DNA from: Winogradskyella sediminis
GTDB taxonomy: Bacteria; Bacteroidota; Bacteroidia; Flavobacteriales; Flavobacteriaceae
Assembly (NCBI RefSeq): GCF_003387355.1
Contig: NZ_QUNH01000001.1
Coordinates: 1,560,023 to 1,624,022, forward strand
Length of the DNA stretch: 64,000 nt
Direction: 5' to 3'
Shown: in pieces, positions 9,660-20,600 of the stretch
How the letters are laid out: every line of letters begins with the position of its first letter
Position numbering within the stretch: position 1 is the stretch's first letter
Notes under the pieces: model-generated
Databases searched by the model: none
Seen by the model: the letters and a program-made list of their open reading frames with translations, nothing else
Told to the model about the DNA's origin: nothing
Program-made: the position numbers and the translations under genes

Positions 9660-10295
9660 ATGGCACAAAAGAAATTATCAACAATGAATATGGTCTACGG
9701 ACTTGGAGCTGCAATTGTAATTATTGGAGCATTATTCAAAATCCAACACTGGCCTTATGGATCCCTTATCCTTACCCTAGGTATGATTGTTGAAGCAATA
9801 GTATTTACAATCTCTGCTTTTGAGAAGCAAGGTGATGATTTAGACTGGTCTTTAGTATATCCTGAATTAGCTGGTGGACAATCAGTAGGTAAAAAGAAAA
9901 AAGCAATAGAAGAACCTAAAGATGCAGAAGGTATGTTATCTAAAAAATTAGATAATTTATTAAAAGATGCAAAAATTGATGGAGCACTTATGGCTAGCCT
10001 TGGTGATAGCATCAAAAACTTTGAAGGTGCAGCAAAAGGAATCTCTCCAACTGTAGATTCTATGGCAGCTCAAAAGAAATATAGCGAAGAAATGTCTTTA
10101 GCTGCTGCTCAAATGGAATCATTAAACAGTCTTTACAAATTACAAGTTGAAAGCGCTAACAGACAAGCTGCTATCAATGAAGAAGCTGTAGAAAATGCAA
10201 CTAAATTAAAAGAACAAATGCAATCTTTAGCATCTAACCTTTCATCTTTAAATGGTGTATATGGTGGTATGTTAACTGCAATGAACAAGAACTAA
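9660..10295 (+). CDS. gldL: T9SS/gliding motor inner-membrane protein GldL
   Basis: GldL is the five-copy stator-like part of the GldLM proton-driven motor that powers type IX secretion and gliding. The protein has 211 residues. Two transmembrane helices lie at about residues 13-28 and 34-53, joined by the conserved QHWPYG turn. Glu45 in GMIVEAIVF matches the membrane-buried glutamate known to be needed for proton coupling. The cytoplasmic C-terminal half is helical with coiled-coil stretches. It is 76 bases after gldK and 48 before gldM. Confidence 0.96.
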   Translation: MAQKKLSTMNMVYGLGAAIVIIGALFKIQHWPYGSLILTLGMIVEAIVFTISAFEKQGDDLDWSLVYPELAGGQSVGKKKKAIEEPKDAEGMLSKKLDNLLKDAKIDGALMASLGDSIKNFEGAAKGISPTVDSMAAQKKYSEEMSLAAAQMESLNSLYKLQVESANRQAAINEEAVENATKLKEQMQSLASNLSSLNGVYGGMLTAMNKN

Positions 10296-10343
10296 TTGGT
10301 TTTTATAATCATATTAATTAATAATTAAAAAAACTAGTTAGAA

Positions 10344-11915
10344 ATGGCAGGAGGAAAACAGTCCGCAAGGCAAAAAATGATTAACTTAATGTATTTGGTA
10401 TTTATTGCCATGATCGCTATGACCATGTCAAAAGAAGTACTTTCTGCATTTGGGTTAATGAATACTAAATTTGACAATGCTAATGAGTTAGCAGCAGCTT
10501 CAAATGAAGGTATTTTAGATCAGTTAGAAAAAAAGGCTGAAGAGAAACCAGAAGACTTCGCAGTTGTAGCAAGTAAAGCACAACAAATAAGTAAAGTATC
10601 TGATGCATTTTACAAATTTATCGAAACTGTTAAGGAAGAAGATATTGTAAAAAAAGGAGGATACGAAAGAGAAGAGAACGGTGAATTACCTTACGAAGAA
10701 ATGGATAAGGGAGATAAGCTTGATGAATTATGGTTCACAGGTGACCGTTATACTAAGAGAGGTGATGAAATCGTAGCAGCAATAGAAAAGTATAAATCTG
10801 ATATTAAAGAGATTGTAGGCGACGATGTAAAATGGTCTAAAGTAATTGAAAGCTTTGAAAAGCGTTTCAGCTTAGAGCCAATCGTTGATAGTGAAGGAGC
10901 AAAAAAGAAATGGTTAGATTATCATTTCCAAGGATTTCCAGCTATTGCTTCTTACACGAAGTTAACAGCAATGCAAAACGATATTAAGGCGACAGAAACT
11001 AATATGTATAACGGTTTCTTAGGAAACTTAGTAACTGAAGCGGTATCGTTAAAGAACTATAAAGCTATTGTATTAGCTGATAAGTCTGCGTTTTTTGCAG
11101 GTGAAAAGTTTCAAGGTAGAGTTGTGTTAGGTAAATACGCGAATGTAACACCTACAAAATTAAACGTACAAGGTCAAGAAATTGATTTAACAAATGCTAT
11201 CGATTCAACAGGTGCTGCAAAGTTAGACTTTAACGTAGGTAATGTTGGTGAGCACCAAGTAGAAGGTCAATTTACTTTTATTGAAGATGGTAAGCCATTA
11301 GATATTCCAATTATTGGGAACTATGTTGTAGTACCAAGACCTAACTCTGCAACGATTTCTGCAGATAAGATGAACGTTGTTTATCGTGGTGTTGCTAACC
11401 CAATGACGATTTCTTTTGCTGGTGTACCAGATAATAAAGTTAGAGCTACAGGAGCAGGACTTAAGCCTTTAGGTAAAGGTAAATATGTCATGAATCCTGG
11501 TAAAGGTAGAGAAGTAACAATTAGTGTTACTGCAACATTAGACGATGGTACGCCTGCTAATGATAAGAAGACGTTTAGAATTAAAGATATCCCAAAACCT
11601 ACAGGTACAATTTCTGGTCAGGATGGTATGGTAAGATTACCTAAACGTAACTTAGAAATTGGTACAATTGGTGCTAAATTAGATGATTTCGTATTTGATT
11701 TACCAATTAATGTAACCTCATTCCAAGTTAAAGTTCCTGGTCAACCAACAGTTAATGTTGCAGGTACAAAGATGAACAGTCAAGCTAAAGCAGCAATAGG
11801 TAGAGCAAGAGCTGGTGATGTTATAACAATCTTTAATATTAAAGCTAAAATTCAAGGAAATTCTAGCTACCAATTAAAAGGAGTTTCAACAATTACCGTA
11901 GAGGTAACGAACTAA
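10344..11915 (+). CDS. gldM: T9SS/gliding motor protein GldM
   Basis: GldM has 523 residues. One N-terminal transmembrane helix (MINLMYLVFIAMIAMTMS, about residues 11-28) is followed by a long periplasmic part. In known structures that part forms four domains (D1 helical, D2-D4 Ig-like) as a dimer spanning the periplasm to reach the GldKN ring. The helical D1 region (about 40-220) and later beta-rich repeats are visible here. With GldL it converts proton flow into motion for secretion. It is in the canonical position between gldL and gldN. Confidence 0.96.
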   Translation: MAGGKQSARQKMINLMYLVFIAMIAMTMSKEVLSAFGLMNTKFDNANELAAASNEGILDQLEKKAEEKPEDFAVVASKAQQISKVSDAFYKFIETVKEEDIVKKGGYEREENGELPYEEMDKGDKLDELWFTGDRYTKRGDEIVAAIEKYKSDIKEIVGDDVKWSKVIESFEKRFSLEPIVDSEGAKKKWLDYHFQGFPAIASYTKLTAMQNDIKATETNMYNGFLGNLVTEAVSLKNYKAIVLADKSAFFAGEKFQGRVVLGKYANVTPTKLNVQGQEIDLTNAIDSTGAAKLDFNVGNVGEHQVEGQFTFIEDGKPLDIPIIGNYVVVPRPNSATISADKMNVVYRGVANPMTISFAGVPDNKVRATGAGLKPLGKGKYVMNPGKGREVTISVTATLDDGTPANDKKTFRIKDIPKPTGTISGQDGMVRLPKRNLEIGTIGAKLDDFVFDLPINVTSFQVKVPGQPTVNVAGTKMNSQAKAAIGRARAGDVITIFNIKAKIQGNSSYQLKGVSTITVEVTN

Positions 11916-11978
11916 TAATTCATTGTTGCATTAACAAGCATTATTAAAAGAAAATCCCAAATTATAATAAACGATAAG

Positions 11979-12890
11979 ATGAATTTAAAAAGCTTTTTAT
12001 GTATAGGATTAGGTGTTTTAGCCGCAAACAGTATGTTTGCACAGGCTAATATCCTAAATGCAAAAATACCAGAAGAAATTGGTATGAAAACTGAAGCGCA
12101 GTTACTTCTAGATAACGATAAGCCTTTAGAGTATGGATATGTTGGTGATAGAGATATCTTATTTTCAAAAATGACTTGGGAAAAGATTGTTTTAGATGAG
12201 CGTGCTAATTTTCCTTTATATTTTCCTATTGAGGAGAACCTAGGTGATGATAGAAAATCATTGTATATGGTGCTTATGGAAAATATTACTAATGGAACGA
12301 TACCAAAAGTATATGCTGATGCGTATTTCACTGAGGAACGTACTATGGAAGATTTGGCTCCTGCTTTAGTAATGGAGAGAATTACTGATGTTGGTATTGA
12401 CTGGATGAATGCTGAAGGTGTTACTGATACGGCTTTAGTGCCAGAAGAATATAAAATCCGTAGAGAAATTGGTCCTGCAGATATTAATTCTTATTTAGTT
12501 AAAGGACTTTGGTATTTTGACAAGCGTCAAGGAGAATTAAAGTATCGTATCTTAGGTATTGCACCAGCAGCACCAGATGTTAACTTTATCGATTCTGATG
12601 ACGAAGCTAATAAAGAGCCTATCGGTTTATTTTGGATATTCTTTCCAGAGATAAGAGATATTCTGCACGAAGCAAAAGCTTTCAACAATAAGAATAGTGC
12701 TGTACCATTATCTTTCGATCATTTATTAAACAGTAGACGCTTTAGTAGTGTAATCTACAAAGAAGAAAATGTGTATGGTGATAGAGAAGTAAAAGAGTAT
12801 GTTGCAGAAAATGCGTTAATGCAGCTTTTAGAATCTGAACGTATCAAAGATAAGATCAGAAACTTTGAACAAGATATGTGGAGTTACTAG
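11979..12890 (+). CDS. gldN: T9SS/gliding protein GldN
   Basis: GldN is the periplasmic partner of GldK in the T9SS ring. The product has 303 residues, with a cleavable signal peptide (ending about MFAQ, residue 23) and the conserved mixed alpha/beta GldN domain containing motifs such as FWIFFPEIRDIL. Only one copy is present: no gldO-like duplicate follows. A strong terminator lies 22 bases after the stop, so the operon ends here. Confidence 0.96.
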   Translation: MNLKSFLCIGLGVLAANSMFAQANILNAKIPEEIGMKTEAQLLLDNDKPLEYGYVGDRDILFSKMTWEKIVLDERANFPLYFPIEENLGDDRKSLYMVLMENITNGTIPKVYADAYFTEERTMEDLAPALVMERITDVGIDWMNAEGVTDTALVPEEYKIRREIGPADINSYLVKGLWYFDKRQGELKYRILGIAPAAPDVNFIDSDDEANKEPIGLFWIFFPEIRDILHEAKAFNNKNSAVPLSFDHLLNSRRFSSVIYKEENVYGDREVKEYVAENALMQLLESERIKDKIRNFEQDMWSY

Positions 12891-12912
12891 TTAACTTGAA
12901 CATAATATATAT

Positions 12913-12942
12913 AAACGCCCACTTAGAAAGTGGGCGTTTTTT
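12913..12942 (+). terminator. Intrinsic terminator of gldKLMN
   Basis: Arms AAACGCCCACT (12913-12923) and AGTGGGCGTTT (12929-12939) form an 11-bp stem with a five-base loop, followed by a T-run to 12942. Confidence 0.9.
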
Positions 12943-12990
12943 ATTTATCATTCCGTTATTGACAGCAATCTTTTTGATATTTTCGTAGCT

Positions 12991-14034
12991 ATGAAAGAAG
13001 TAGATTATATTATAGTTGGGTGTGGATTGGCAAGTATCGCTTTCTGTGAGAAATTAAGAGCTAATAATAAGACGTTTTTGGTTTTTGATGATAGTTCTCA
13101 ACAGTCCTCTATTGTGGCAGCCGGATTATATAATCCTGTAATTTTAAAGCGTTTTTCTGAAGTTTGGAAAGCAAAAGAACAACTCACATTAGCCATGCCG
13201 TTATATACTAACATAGAAAACGAACTTAAGATTAAAATAGATTATAAATTAAGAATTCTACGACGTTTTACGTCTATTCAAGAACAGAATAAATGGTTTA
13301 CGGCTTCAGATAAACCATCATTAGAGCCTTATTTAGCTTTACAACTGATTACAAATAATAATAAAGAGATTGATGCTCCTTTTGGCTTTGGAGAAGTTTT
13401 ACATGCTGGTCGTTTAGATACAGAGAAGCTTATTACATGCTATAAAAACTTTTTAAAATCTAAAGAGCAACTTTTAGAGGAAACCTTTATGTATAGTGCT
13501 TTTCAAACTAATGAAGTTGACGTTATTTATAGGAATATAAAGGCGAAACAGATTGTATTTGCAGAAGGCTTCGGTGTTAAACATAATCCGTATTTCAACA
13601 CCATTCCTTTAACTGGTTCTAAGGGTGAAATATTAACTATTAAAGCCCCAGATTTAAAAATTGACTATGCCATTAAATCATCCGTATTTATCATTCCTTT
13701 AGGTGACGATTTATATAATGTAGGTTCTACTTATAATAATACCGACAAATCAAATACTCCTACAGTTGCTGCAAAGGAAGAACTGATTTCAAAATTAAAA
13801 ACATTTATAACATGCGATTTCGAGGTGATTAATCATATTGCAGGAGTAAGACCTACAGTTAAAGATAGACGGCCATTAGTAGGTAGGCACGCTACACATG
13901 CCAATTTATATGTACTTAATGGGCTTGGGACAAGAGGAGTTATGATTGCACCTTACGTAGCTGAGAAATTGTTTGAGCTAATTGAATATAACAACTCCTT
14001 AGATCCTGAAATAGATATTCATCGTTTTGGTTAA
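12991..14034 (+). CDS. FAD-dependent oxidoreductase, DAO family
   Basis: The product has 347 residues. A Rossmann dinucleotide fold begins at residue 5 (DYIIVGCGLASIAFCEKL), a G-x-G-x-x-S variant of the FAD motif. The C-terminal part has the DAO-family closing motif (IAGVRPTVKDRRPLVG and LNGLGTRGVMIAPY). The family includes glycine and D-amino-acid oxidases and the MnmC oxidase domain, and the substrate cannot be told from sequence. It is monocistronic: the gldN terminator precedes it and its stop abuts the stop of the convergent DUF983 gene. Confidence 0.85.
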   Translation: MKEVDYIIVGCGLASIAFCEKLRANNKTFLVFDDSSQQSSIVAAGLYNPVILKRFSEVWKAKEQLTLAMPLYTNIENELKIKIDYKLRILRRFTSIQEQNKWFTASDKPSLEPYLALQLITNNNKEIDAPFGFGEVLHAGRLDTEKLITCYKNFLKSKEQLLEETFMYSAFQTNEVDVIYRNIKAKQIVFAEGFGVKHNPYFNTIPLTGSKGEILTIKAPDLKIDYAIKSSVFIIPLGDDLYNVGSTYNNTDKSNTPTVAAKEELISKLKTFITCDFEVINHIAGVRPTVKDRRPLVGRHATHANLYVLNGLGTRGVMIAPYVAEKLFELIEYNNSLDPEIDIHRFG

Positions 14035-14442
14035 TTACTGCTTTGCAGATTTTACACCAGATTTTTTAGCGAGTTCTTTATCGTAACTCATAAAGAGATT
14101 GATCCAGATATTACGAGATAATCGCATAATTATCGGCATAAAACCAATTAGGGTGGCTACGATAGCAATAAATGCTACAGTTAATGACGACCCTAATATA
14201 TTATAACTAATAATAAAGGCAGCGACTGCAAAGGCAATACCAACAGCGTAACTGACGTACATTGAACCATAGAAAAAAGAAGGTTCAATCTGATATTTGG
14301 TTTGACAATGAGAACAACTTTCTTTCATTTTTATTACTTCAGAAAGTACATAAGGATTTTTATTCTGATACATGGACTCTTGATGACATTTTGGACATAC
14401 ACCAAAAAGAATACTATAAAGTTTCATTCCTTTTCTAATCAT
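14035..14442 (-). CDS. DUF983 membrane protein with zinc-ribbon-like motifs
   Basis: The product has 135 residues from the ATG at 14442 (MIRKGMKLYSILFGVCPKC). An upstream frame extension exists but would overlap the promoter region and does not match family starts. Two CxxC pairs (CPKC near residue 16, CSHC near residue 43) can bind one zinc. Two transmembrane helices follow at about residues 62-110. A basic tail ends the protein. DUF983 proteins are widespread in Bacteroidetes and their role is unknown. It is convergent with the FAD enzyme and divergent from the ABC-F gene. Confidence 0.85.
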   Translation of the reverse strand: MIRKGMKLYSILFGVCPKCHQESMYQNKNPYVLSEVIKMKESCSHCQTKYQIEPSFFYGSMYVSYAVGIAFAVAAFIISYNILGSSLTVAFIAIVATLIGFMPIIMRLSRNIWINLFMSYDKELAKKSGVKSAKQ

Positions 14443-14552
14443 AACTAAAACCTTTACTTTTGCGTTTTCTAAGACATTGCGAAGATAAAATAATATAACT
14501 GAAGCACTGTAACAATTGTAACGTAAATACAATCGTAATATTCACAAAACTT

Positions 14553-16460
14553 ATGCTAAATATCCATAACCTTTCTATTTCTTTTCAAGGAGAATATCTT
14601 TTTGAAGACATTTCTTTTAAGCTTGGTCTTGGTGACCGCATTGGTTTAATCGGAAAAAACGGAGCAGGTAAATCAACCATGTTACGTATTTTATCTAAAG
14701 AGCAAGAAGCAGATTCTGGCCAAATGGCTGCAGATAAGGATATGAATATCGGTTTCTTAAAACAAGATATTGATTTCGACTTAGGAAAAACCGTATTAGA
14801 AGAATCCTACCAAGCCTTTAAGGAGATTAAAAAATGTGAGGTAAAACTTGAGGAAATTAATACGCAATTAGCAGAGCGTACAGATTATGAGAGTGAAGCT
14901 TACCATCAGCTAATGGTAGATTTGAATGATATTCAACATCAATATGAAATACTTGGAGGTTATAATTACCAAGGTGAAACTGAGAAAATTCTACAAGGAT
15001 TAGGTTTTAAACGTGAAGACTTTAATAAATTAACAGATACTTTTTCTGGAGGTTGGAGAATGCGAATTGAGTTGGCTAAACTCTTACTTCAAAATAATGA
15101 TTTATTACTTTTAGATGAGCCAACAAACCACTTGGATATAGAATCTATTATTTGGTTAGAAAATTTCTTAAAAGGCTATAGTGGAGCAGTGGTTATTGTC
15201 TCTCATGATAAAATGTTTTTAGACAATGTTACAAATCGAACTATTGAGATTTCATTAGGAAGAATATACGATTATAGTAAACCTTATTCACAATTTTTGG
15301 AGTTGCGTAAAGAGATGAAAATTCAACAATTAGCAGCTCAGAAAAACCAAGAAAAACAAATTCAGCAAACAGAAAAACTAATTGAAAAATTTAGAGCCAA
15401 AGCTTCTAAAGCTACCATGGCGCAATCTCTGATTAAAAAATTAGATAAAATAGATCGAATTGAAGTTGATGAAGACGACAATAGTGTAATGTCTTTAAAT
15501 TTTCCGGTTTCAATTACTCCTGGTAAAGTTGTTGTAGAATTAGAAAATGTGTCTAAAAGCTATGGTGATTTACAGGTATTACACAATGTTAGTTTAAGTG
15601 TGCCTAGGGATGTTAAAACTGCTTTTGTGGGACAAAACGGTCAGGGAAAGTCAACCTTGGCTAAAATAATTGTTGGTGAATTAGAACATGAAGGGACATT
15701 AAAGTTAGGGCATAATGTACAGATTGGCTATTTTGCCCAGAACCAAGCCGAGTATCTAGATGGAAATAAAACCGTTTTAGATACCATGATTGATGCTGCT
15801 AATGAAACAAATAGAAGTAAGGTTAGAGACATATTGGGCTCATTCTTGTTTAGAGGAGAAGAAGCAGATAAATATGTGAGAGTGCTCTCGGGTGGAGAAC
15901 GAAATCGTTTAGCTTTAGCGAAGTTGTTACTACAACCCTTAAACGTCCTTATTATGGATGAGCCTACCAATCACTTAGATATTAAATCTAAAAATGTTTT
16001 AAAAGAAGCCTTAACTAAGTTTGAAGGCACTTTAATTTTAGTATCTCACGATAGAGATTTTCTTCAAGGGTTAACAGATACGGTTTACGAGTTTAAAGAT
16101 CAAAATATTAAAGAGTATTTAGGTGATATTGATTTTTACTTAGAACAACGTAATCTCGAAAATCTAAGAGAAGCTGAAAAACGAACGGTAGTTGCAGATA
16201 AACCTAAAGAAAGCAATAAGCAGAGTTACGAAGACCAAAAGAAATTAAAATCCTTAAATAATAAGTTAAGTAATATTGAATCTAAAATTAGTCAGTTAGA
16301 AAAGGACATTAAATCCGATGACCTTAGACTAGAAACAGATTACGATAAAACGGCATCAGATCCTAAGTTTTTTGATGATTACCAAGACAAGAAAAAAATG
16401 TTAAGCAAACTCATGGAAGATTGGGAAGCTGTTCAGTTTGAATTAGAGGCGCTTTCCTAA
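14553..16460 (+). CDS. ABC-F family ATPase (Uup-like)
   Basis: The protein has 635 residues with two ABC domains and no membrane segment, as in ABC-F translation factors. Domain 1 has Walker A GKNGAGKST (residues 34-42), signature FSGGW and Walker B LLLLDEPTNHLD. Domain 2 has GQNGQGKST, LSGGERNR and VLIMDEPTNHLD. The linker is helical and basic. A C-terminal coiled coil of about 80 residues (around 555-635) is the Uup-type DNA/ribosome-binding tail. ABC-F proteins act on the ribosome E site, and some members give antibiotic resistance. Here a housekeeping Uup-like role is most likely. Confidence 0.9.
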   Translation: MLNIHNLSISFQGEYLFEDISFKLGLGDRIGLIGKNGAGKSTMLRILSKEQEADSGQMAADKDMNIGFLKQDIDFDLGKTVLEESYQAFKEIKKCEVKLEEINTQLAERTDYESEAYHQLMVDLNDIQHQYEILGGYNYQGETEKILQGLGFKREDFNKLTDTFSGGWRMRIELAKLLLQNNDLLLLDEPTNHLDIESIIWLENFLKGYSGAVVIVSHDKMFLDNVTNRTIEISLGRIYDYSKPYSQFLELRKEMKIQQLAAQKNQEKQIQQTEKLIEKFRAKASKATMAQSLIKKLDKIDRIEVDEDDNSVMSLNFPVSITPGKVVVELENVSKSYGDLQVLHNVSLSVPRDVKTAFVGQNGQGKSTLAKIIVGELEHEGTLKLGHNVQIGYFAQNQAEYLDGNKTVLDTMIDAANETNRSKVRDILGSFLFRGEEADKYVRVLSGGERNRLALAKLLLQPLNVLIMDEPTNHLDIKSKNVLKEALTKFEGTLILVSHDRDFLQGLTDTVYEFKDQNIKEYLGDIDFYLEQRNLENLREAEKRTVVADKPKESNKQSYEDQKKLKSLNNKLSNIESKISQLEKDIKSDDLRLETDYDKTASDPKFFDDYQDKKKMLSKLMEDWEAVQFELEALS

Positions 16461-16503
16461 GAATAATTAAGATTTTTTTAACGTCAGCACATGTCGATAA
16501 AGT

Positions 16504-16511
16504 TAGTTTTG
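16504..16511 (+). promoter_or_regulatory. -7 element of the RND operon promoter
   Basis: TAGTTTTG is an exact TAnnTTTG match 24 bases before the adaptor gene. No clear TTG is seen at -33, so the promoter may be weak or activator-dependent. Confidence 0.4.
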
Positions 16512-16535
16512 TAATTTATTGACGACAACGAGCTT

Positions 16536-17675
16536 ATGTTAAGAAAAATTATTCTATCTGTTTTAGGAGTTGCACTGATAATAGGTGCCATTATTTTTGC
16601 AAATTATCTTATAGATAACAAAAACAAACCCAAACCTGTAATACCTAAGGTTATTAAAACGGTTTTGGTAGATACAGTAAAAAACTCGAGTATTCCAATC
16701 GTTATTTCAGCGAATGGAAATTTAACTGCTTTACAACGCGTAGAGTTGTATTCTGAAGTGCAAGGTTTATTTCAAACGGGTTCAAAATTATTTAAACCAG
16801 GCCAGAAATTCAATAAAGGAGAGACATTAATTCGATTAGATGCCTCAGAATACTACGCTAGTGTGCAGTCTGCTAAAAGTGACCTTTATAATAGTATTGC
16901 TGCGATAATGCCAGATTTACGTTTAGATTTTCCAGATGTATTTCAAAAGTGGCAAACGTATTTAAATAACTTCGATTTAAATAAAACAACGCCAACCCTT
17001 CCAGAAATTTCAGGGGAAAAAGAAAATTACTTTATTACCGGTAGAGGTATCGTTAGTACGTATTACAATGTAAGGAACTTAGAACAACGACTCACTAAGT
17101 ATAGAATTATTGCTCCATTTTCAGGTATATTAACCGAAGCCTTAGTAACAGAGGGCACCTTAGTTAGAAACGGTCAGAAATTAGGGGAATTTATCAATCC
17201 ATCCGTTTACGAAATGGAAGTAGCGGTAAGTAAGTCGTTTGCCGATATTCTAAAAGAAGGTGAAGCTGTGACTTTAACAAATTTAGATCGTACTAAAACT
17301 TATGAAGGCAAAGTGTCTCGAGTTAATGGTAGTATAGATGCTACAACTCAGACGATAACCGCTTATATTGAGGTGAAACATGAGGATCTTAAAGAAGGCA
17401 TGTATCTTGAAGCCAATTTAAATGCTAATAAGGTTGATAATGCAATAGAAATCGATAGAAATCTTCTCTTAGATACTGAAGAAATTTATGTGATAAAAGA
17501 TAGCTTACTTGATGTTATTCCTGTAAAACCCGTTCATTTTTCTAATACTAGTGTGGTGTTAAGAGCGGTTCCGGATGGTACTATAATTTTAAGAAAACCT
17601 GTTCCAGGTGCTTATGCAGGTATGCATGTAAAAAGCGCAGTAAATAGTGATAACACCTCTGATTCTGTTCAGTAA
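16536..17675 (+). CDS. RND efflux periplasmic adaptor (HlyD/AcrA family)
   Basis: The product has 379 residues. It has an N-terminal membrane anchor (about residues 5-26) and then the lipoyl/barrel-sandwich halves split by a helical hairpin (ANGNLTALQRVELYSEVQG and IIAPFSGILTEALVTEGTLV). A beta-barrel and membrane-proximal domain follow. It bridges the inner-membrane pump to the TolC-like channel encoded downstream. Its stop overlaps the pump start by one base (TAATG), so translation is coupled. The substrate is unknown. Confidence 0.9.
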   Translation: MLRKIILSVLGVALIIGAIIFANYLIDNKNKPKPVIPKVIKTVLVDTVKNSSIPIVISANGNLTALQRVELYSEVQGLFQTGSKLFKPGQKFNKGETLIRLDASEYYASVQSAKSDLYNSIAAIMPDLRLDFPDVFQKWQTYLNNFDLNKTTPTLPEISGEKENYFITGRGIVSTYYNVRNLEQRLTKYRIIAPFSGILTEALVTEGTLVRNGQKLGEFINPSVYEMEVAVSKSFADILKEGEAVTLTNLDRTKTYEGKVSRVNGSIDATTQTITAYIEVKHEDLKEGMYLEANLNANKVDNAIEIDRNLLLDTEEIYVIKDSLLDVIPVKPVHFSNTSVVLRAVPDGTIILRKPVPGAYAGMHVKSAVNSDNTSDSVQ

Positions 17676-20600
17676 TGAGAAAGATAATTGAATATTTTAT
17701 AAGATATCATGTAGCAGTAAATGTACTAATTATTGCTTTTATTGTTTTTGGTCTTATTGGAGCGCTTTCACTGAAGTCATCATTCTTTCCGCTTAATGAA
17801 ACCAAGATTATTACCGTAAATATTAACTATCCTGGTGCTTCACCTCAAGAAATAGAAGAAGGTATTGTACTTCAAATTGAGGATAATCTAAAGGGACTAA
17901 GAGGTGTAGATAGAGTAACGTCCACGTCCTTAGAAAATAGTGGAACCATAACTGTAGAGATTGAAAAGGGTGAGAATATCGATTTCATGCTTTTAGAAGT
18001 TAAGAATGCGGTAGATAGAGTACCTTCTTTTCCAACAGGTATGGAGCCATTGGTAGTTTCTAAACAAGAAATTGTAAGAGAAACGATTTCATTTGCTATA
18101 AGCGGAAAAAATATTCCGTTAGTTACGCTTAAACAATTAGCTCGTCAGATTGAAACCGATTTAAGAGGTATTAAAGGTATTTCTCAAATTGAATTATCTG
18201 GTTTTCCTGAAGAAGAAATAGAAATTGCAGTTAATGAATTAGATCTATTAGCGTACAACCTTACCTTCGACGAGGTGGCTTCAGCCGTGAGTAGTTCAAA
18301 TATTTTAGTAACAGGTGGAAATGTAAAAACCGTTGCCGAAGAGTATTTAATTAGAGCTAACAATCGTCAGTATTATGGCAAGGAACTTTCAAATATTATT
18401 GTAAGAGCATCTTCTGATGGTAAAGTAATTCGATTAAAAGATGTTGCTGTAATTAGAGATCGTTTTTCAGAAACTCCGAATGCCACATATTTTAATCAGA
18501 ATTTATCGGTTAATATTGCCGTTACCAGTACAAATAACGAGGATTTAATTTCGTCCGCAGATAAGGTAAATGAATACATTGAAGAGTACAATCAGATGTA
18601 CAACAATGTACAACTAGAAGTGGTTAATGATAGATCGATTACATTAAACCAACGTACGCAATTGTTAGCAGAAAATGCCATTGCAGGTATGTTATTGGTA
18701 TTACTGTTTTTATCGATATTTTTAAATACAAGATTAGCGCTTTGGGTTGCTTTCGGATTGCCGATATCGTTTTTGGGGATGTTTATGTTTGCATCTCAAT
18801 TTGATGTTACCATCAATGTATTATCACTTTTTGGAATGATAATCGTTATTGGTATTTTAGTTGATGATGCGATTGTTATCGCAGAGAATATTTACCAACA
18901 CTATGAAAAAGGAAAGTCACCGATTAGAGCTTCAATAGATGGAACTCTCGAGGTTATTCCACCAGTGGTTTCAGCAATTCTTACTACAGTTTTAGCATTT
19001 TCTTTATTCTTCTTTTTAGATAGTAGAATTGGAGAGTTTTTTGGTGAGGTAGCGGTCATTGTGATATTAACCTTAATAGTATCGTTAATTGAAGCTCTAG
19101 TTATTTTACCGGCTCACTTAGCACATTCTAAAGCATTACGAGCTCAGAAAGTGGATGACAATCCGTCTAAAATAAAACAGTTTTTCTCATTTATGAAAAA
19201 CCTCAATCGAGGTGGTGATCGTTTTATGTCGTTTTTAAGAGATAAAGTTTATACTCCGGCTTTGAATTTTGTATTAAGCTTTAAAATTTTATCACTAGGT
19301 ATTTTTGTTGCGCTGTTGGTTTTAACCCTTGGTTCTCTTGGAGGTGGTATTATAGGTGTTACTATTTTTCCTAGAATAGCAAGTGATGCTGCCAATATTG
19401 AATTGGTAATGCCTGCAGGTACAAATGTAAAAATTACTGATTCTATCATTTCTATGATTGAAGAAAAGTCATTTATCGTTAATGAAGAACTTACTGAGAA
19501 ATATCTAAAAGGTACCGGAAAACAATTATTCGAAAATACTATTGTTGATATCAGCAGCAGTTCTAGTGCCAGATTAAGAATTAACCTTTTGCCAGGTGAA
19601 GAGCGACCAGATGAAATTAAAGCGGATTTAGTAACCAATAGATTAGAAGAATTGGTTGGCCCTGTTATAGGAACTGAACGCCTTATTTATGGTTCAGGTG
19701 GTAATTTTGGAGGAAGTCCGGTTTCGGTATCGTTACTAAGTAATAATATTGAAGAGCTAAAAGCATCTAAACTAGAGCTTAAAAAGTATTTAGAATCTAA
19801 TCCTTTACTTAAAGATATTGGAGACAACGATCCTGCAGGTATAAAAGAGATACGTTTAGAGCTTAAAGAGAGTGCGTATTTATTAGGTCTCGATTTAAGA
19901 ACAGTTATGTCTCAGGTACGTTCTGGTTTCTTCGGTGCTCAAGCTCAGCGTTTTCAACGTGGACAAGATGAAATTAAAGTTTGGGTACGTTATGATCGTG
20001 AAAATAGAAGTTCCATTAATGATTTAGACGCCATGCGAATCGTTACACCAACTGGTGAACGCGTGACGCTCAAGGATATTGCAAATTATAGCATCGTAAG
20101 AGGAGATGTGGCCATTAATCACTTAGAAGGTAAGCGCGAGATTCAAGTGTATGCAGATTTAAAAGACCCTAGAACAAGTAATACTGATATTTTAGACGAT
20201 ATTAAAACAGTATTTATTCCTAAATTACAATCGAAATACCCAACTATTAATGCATCATTTGAAGGGCAAAATCGAGAAGCAGATAAATTAACTGGTTCGT
20301 TATCCGTTGCCGGTCCTATTATTTTATTATTAATTTATATCACTATAGCGTTTACGTTTAGAAGTTATTCGCAACCTTTATTGCTCTTATTACTTATTCC
20401 GTTTAGTTTAACTGCAGTAGCTTGGGGACACTGGATATTAGGATTTCAAGTGAATATTTTATCATTACTAGGAATCATAGCTTTAATTGGTATAATGGTG
20501 AATGATGGTTTGGTGCTCATTGGGAAGTTTAATGGTAATTTAAAGGAAGGAATGCCATTTGATGTGGCCCTTTCTGAAGCTGGAAAATCGCGTTTTAGAG

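Noticed and set aside
11916..12331. Possible gldO or second gldN copy near gldN
   Set aside because: The only other frame here (minus strand, 11912-12331) is the antisense shadow of gldN, and no duplicate follows before the terminator.
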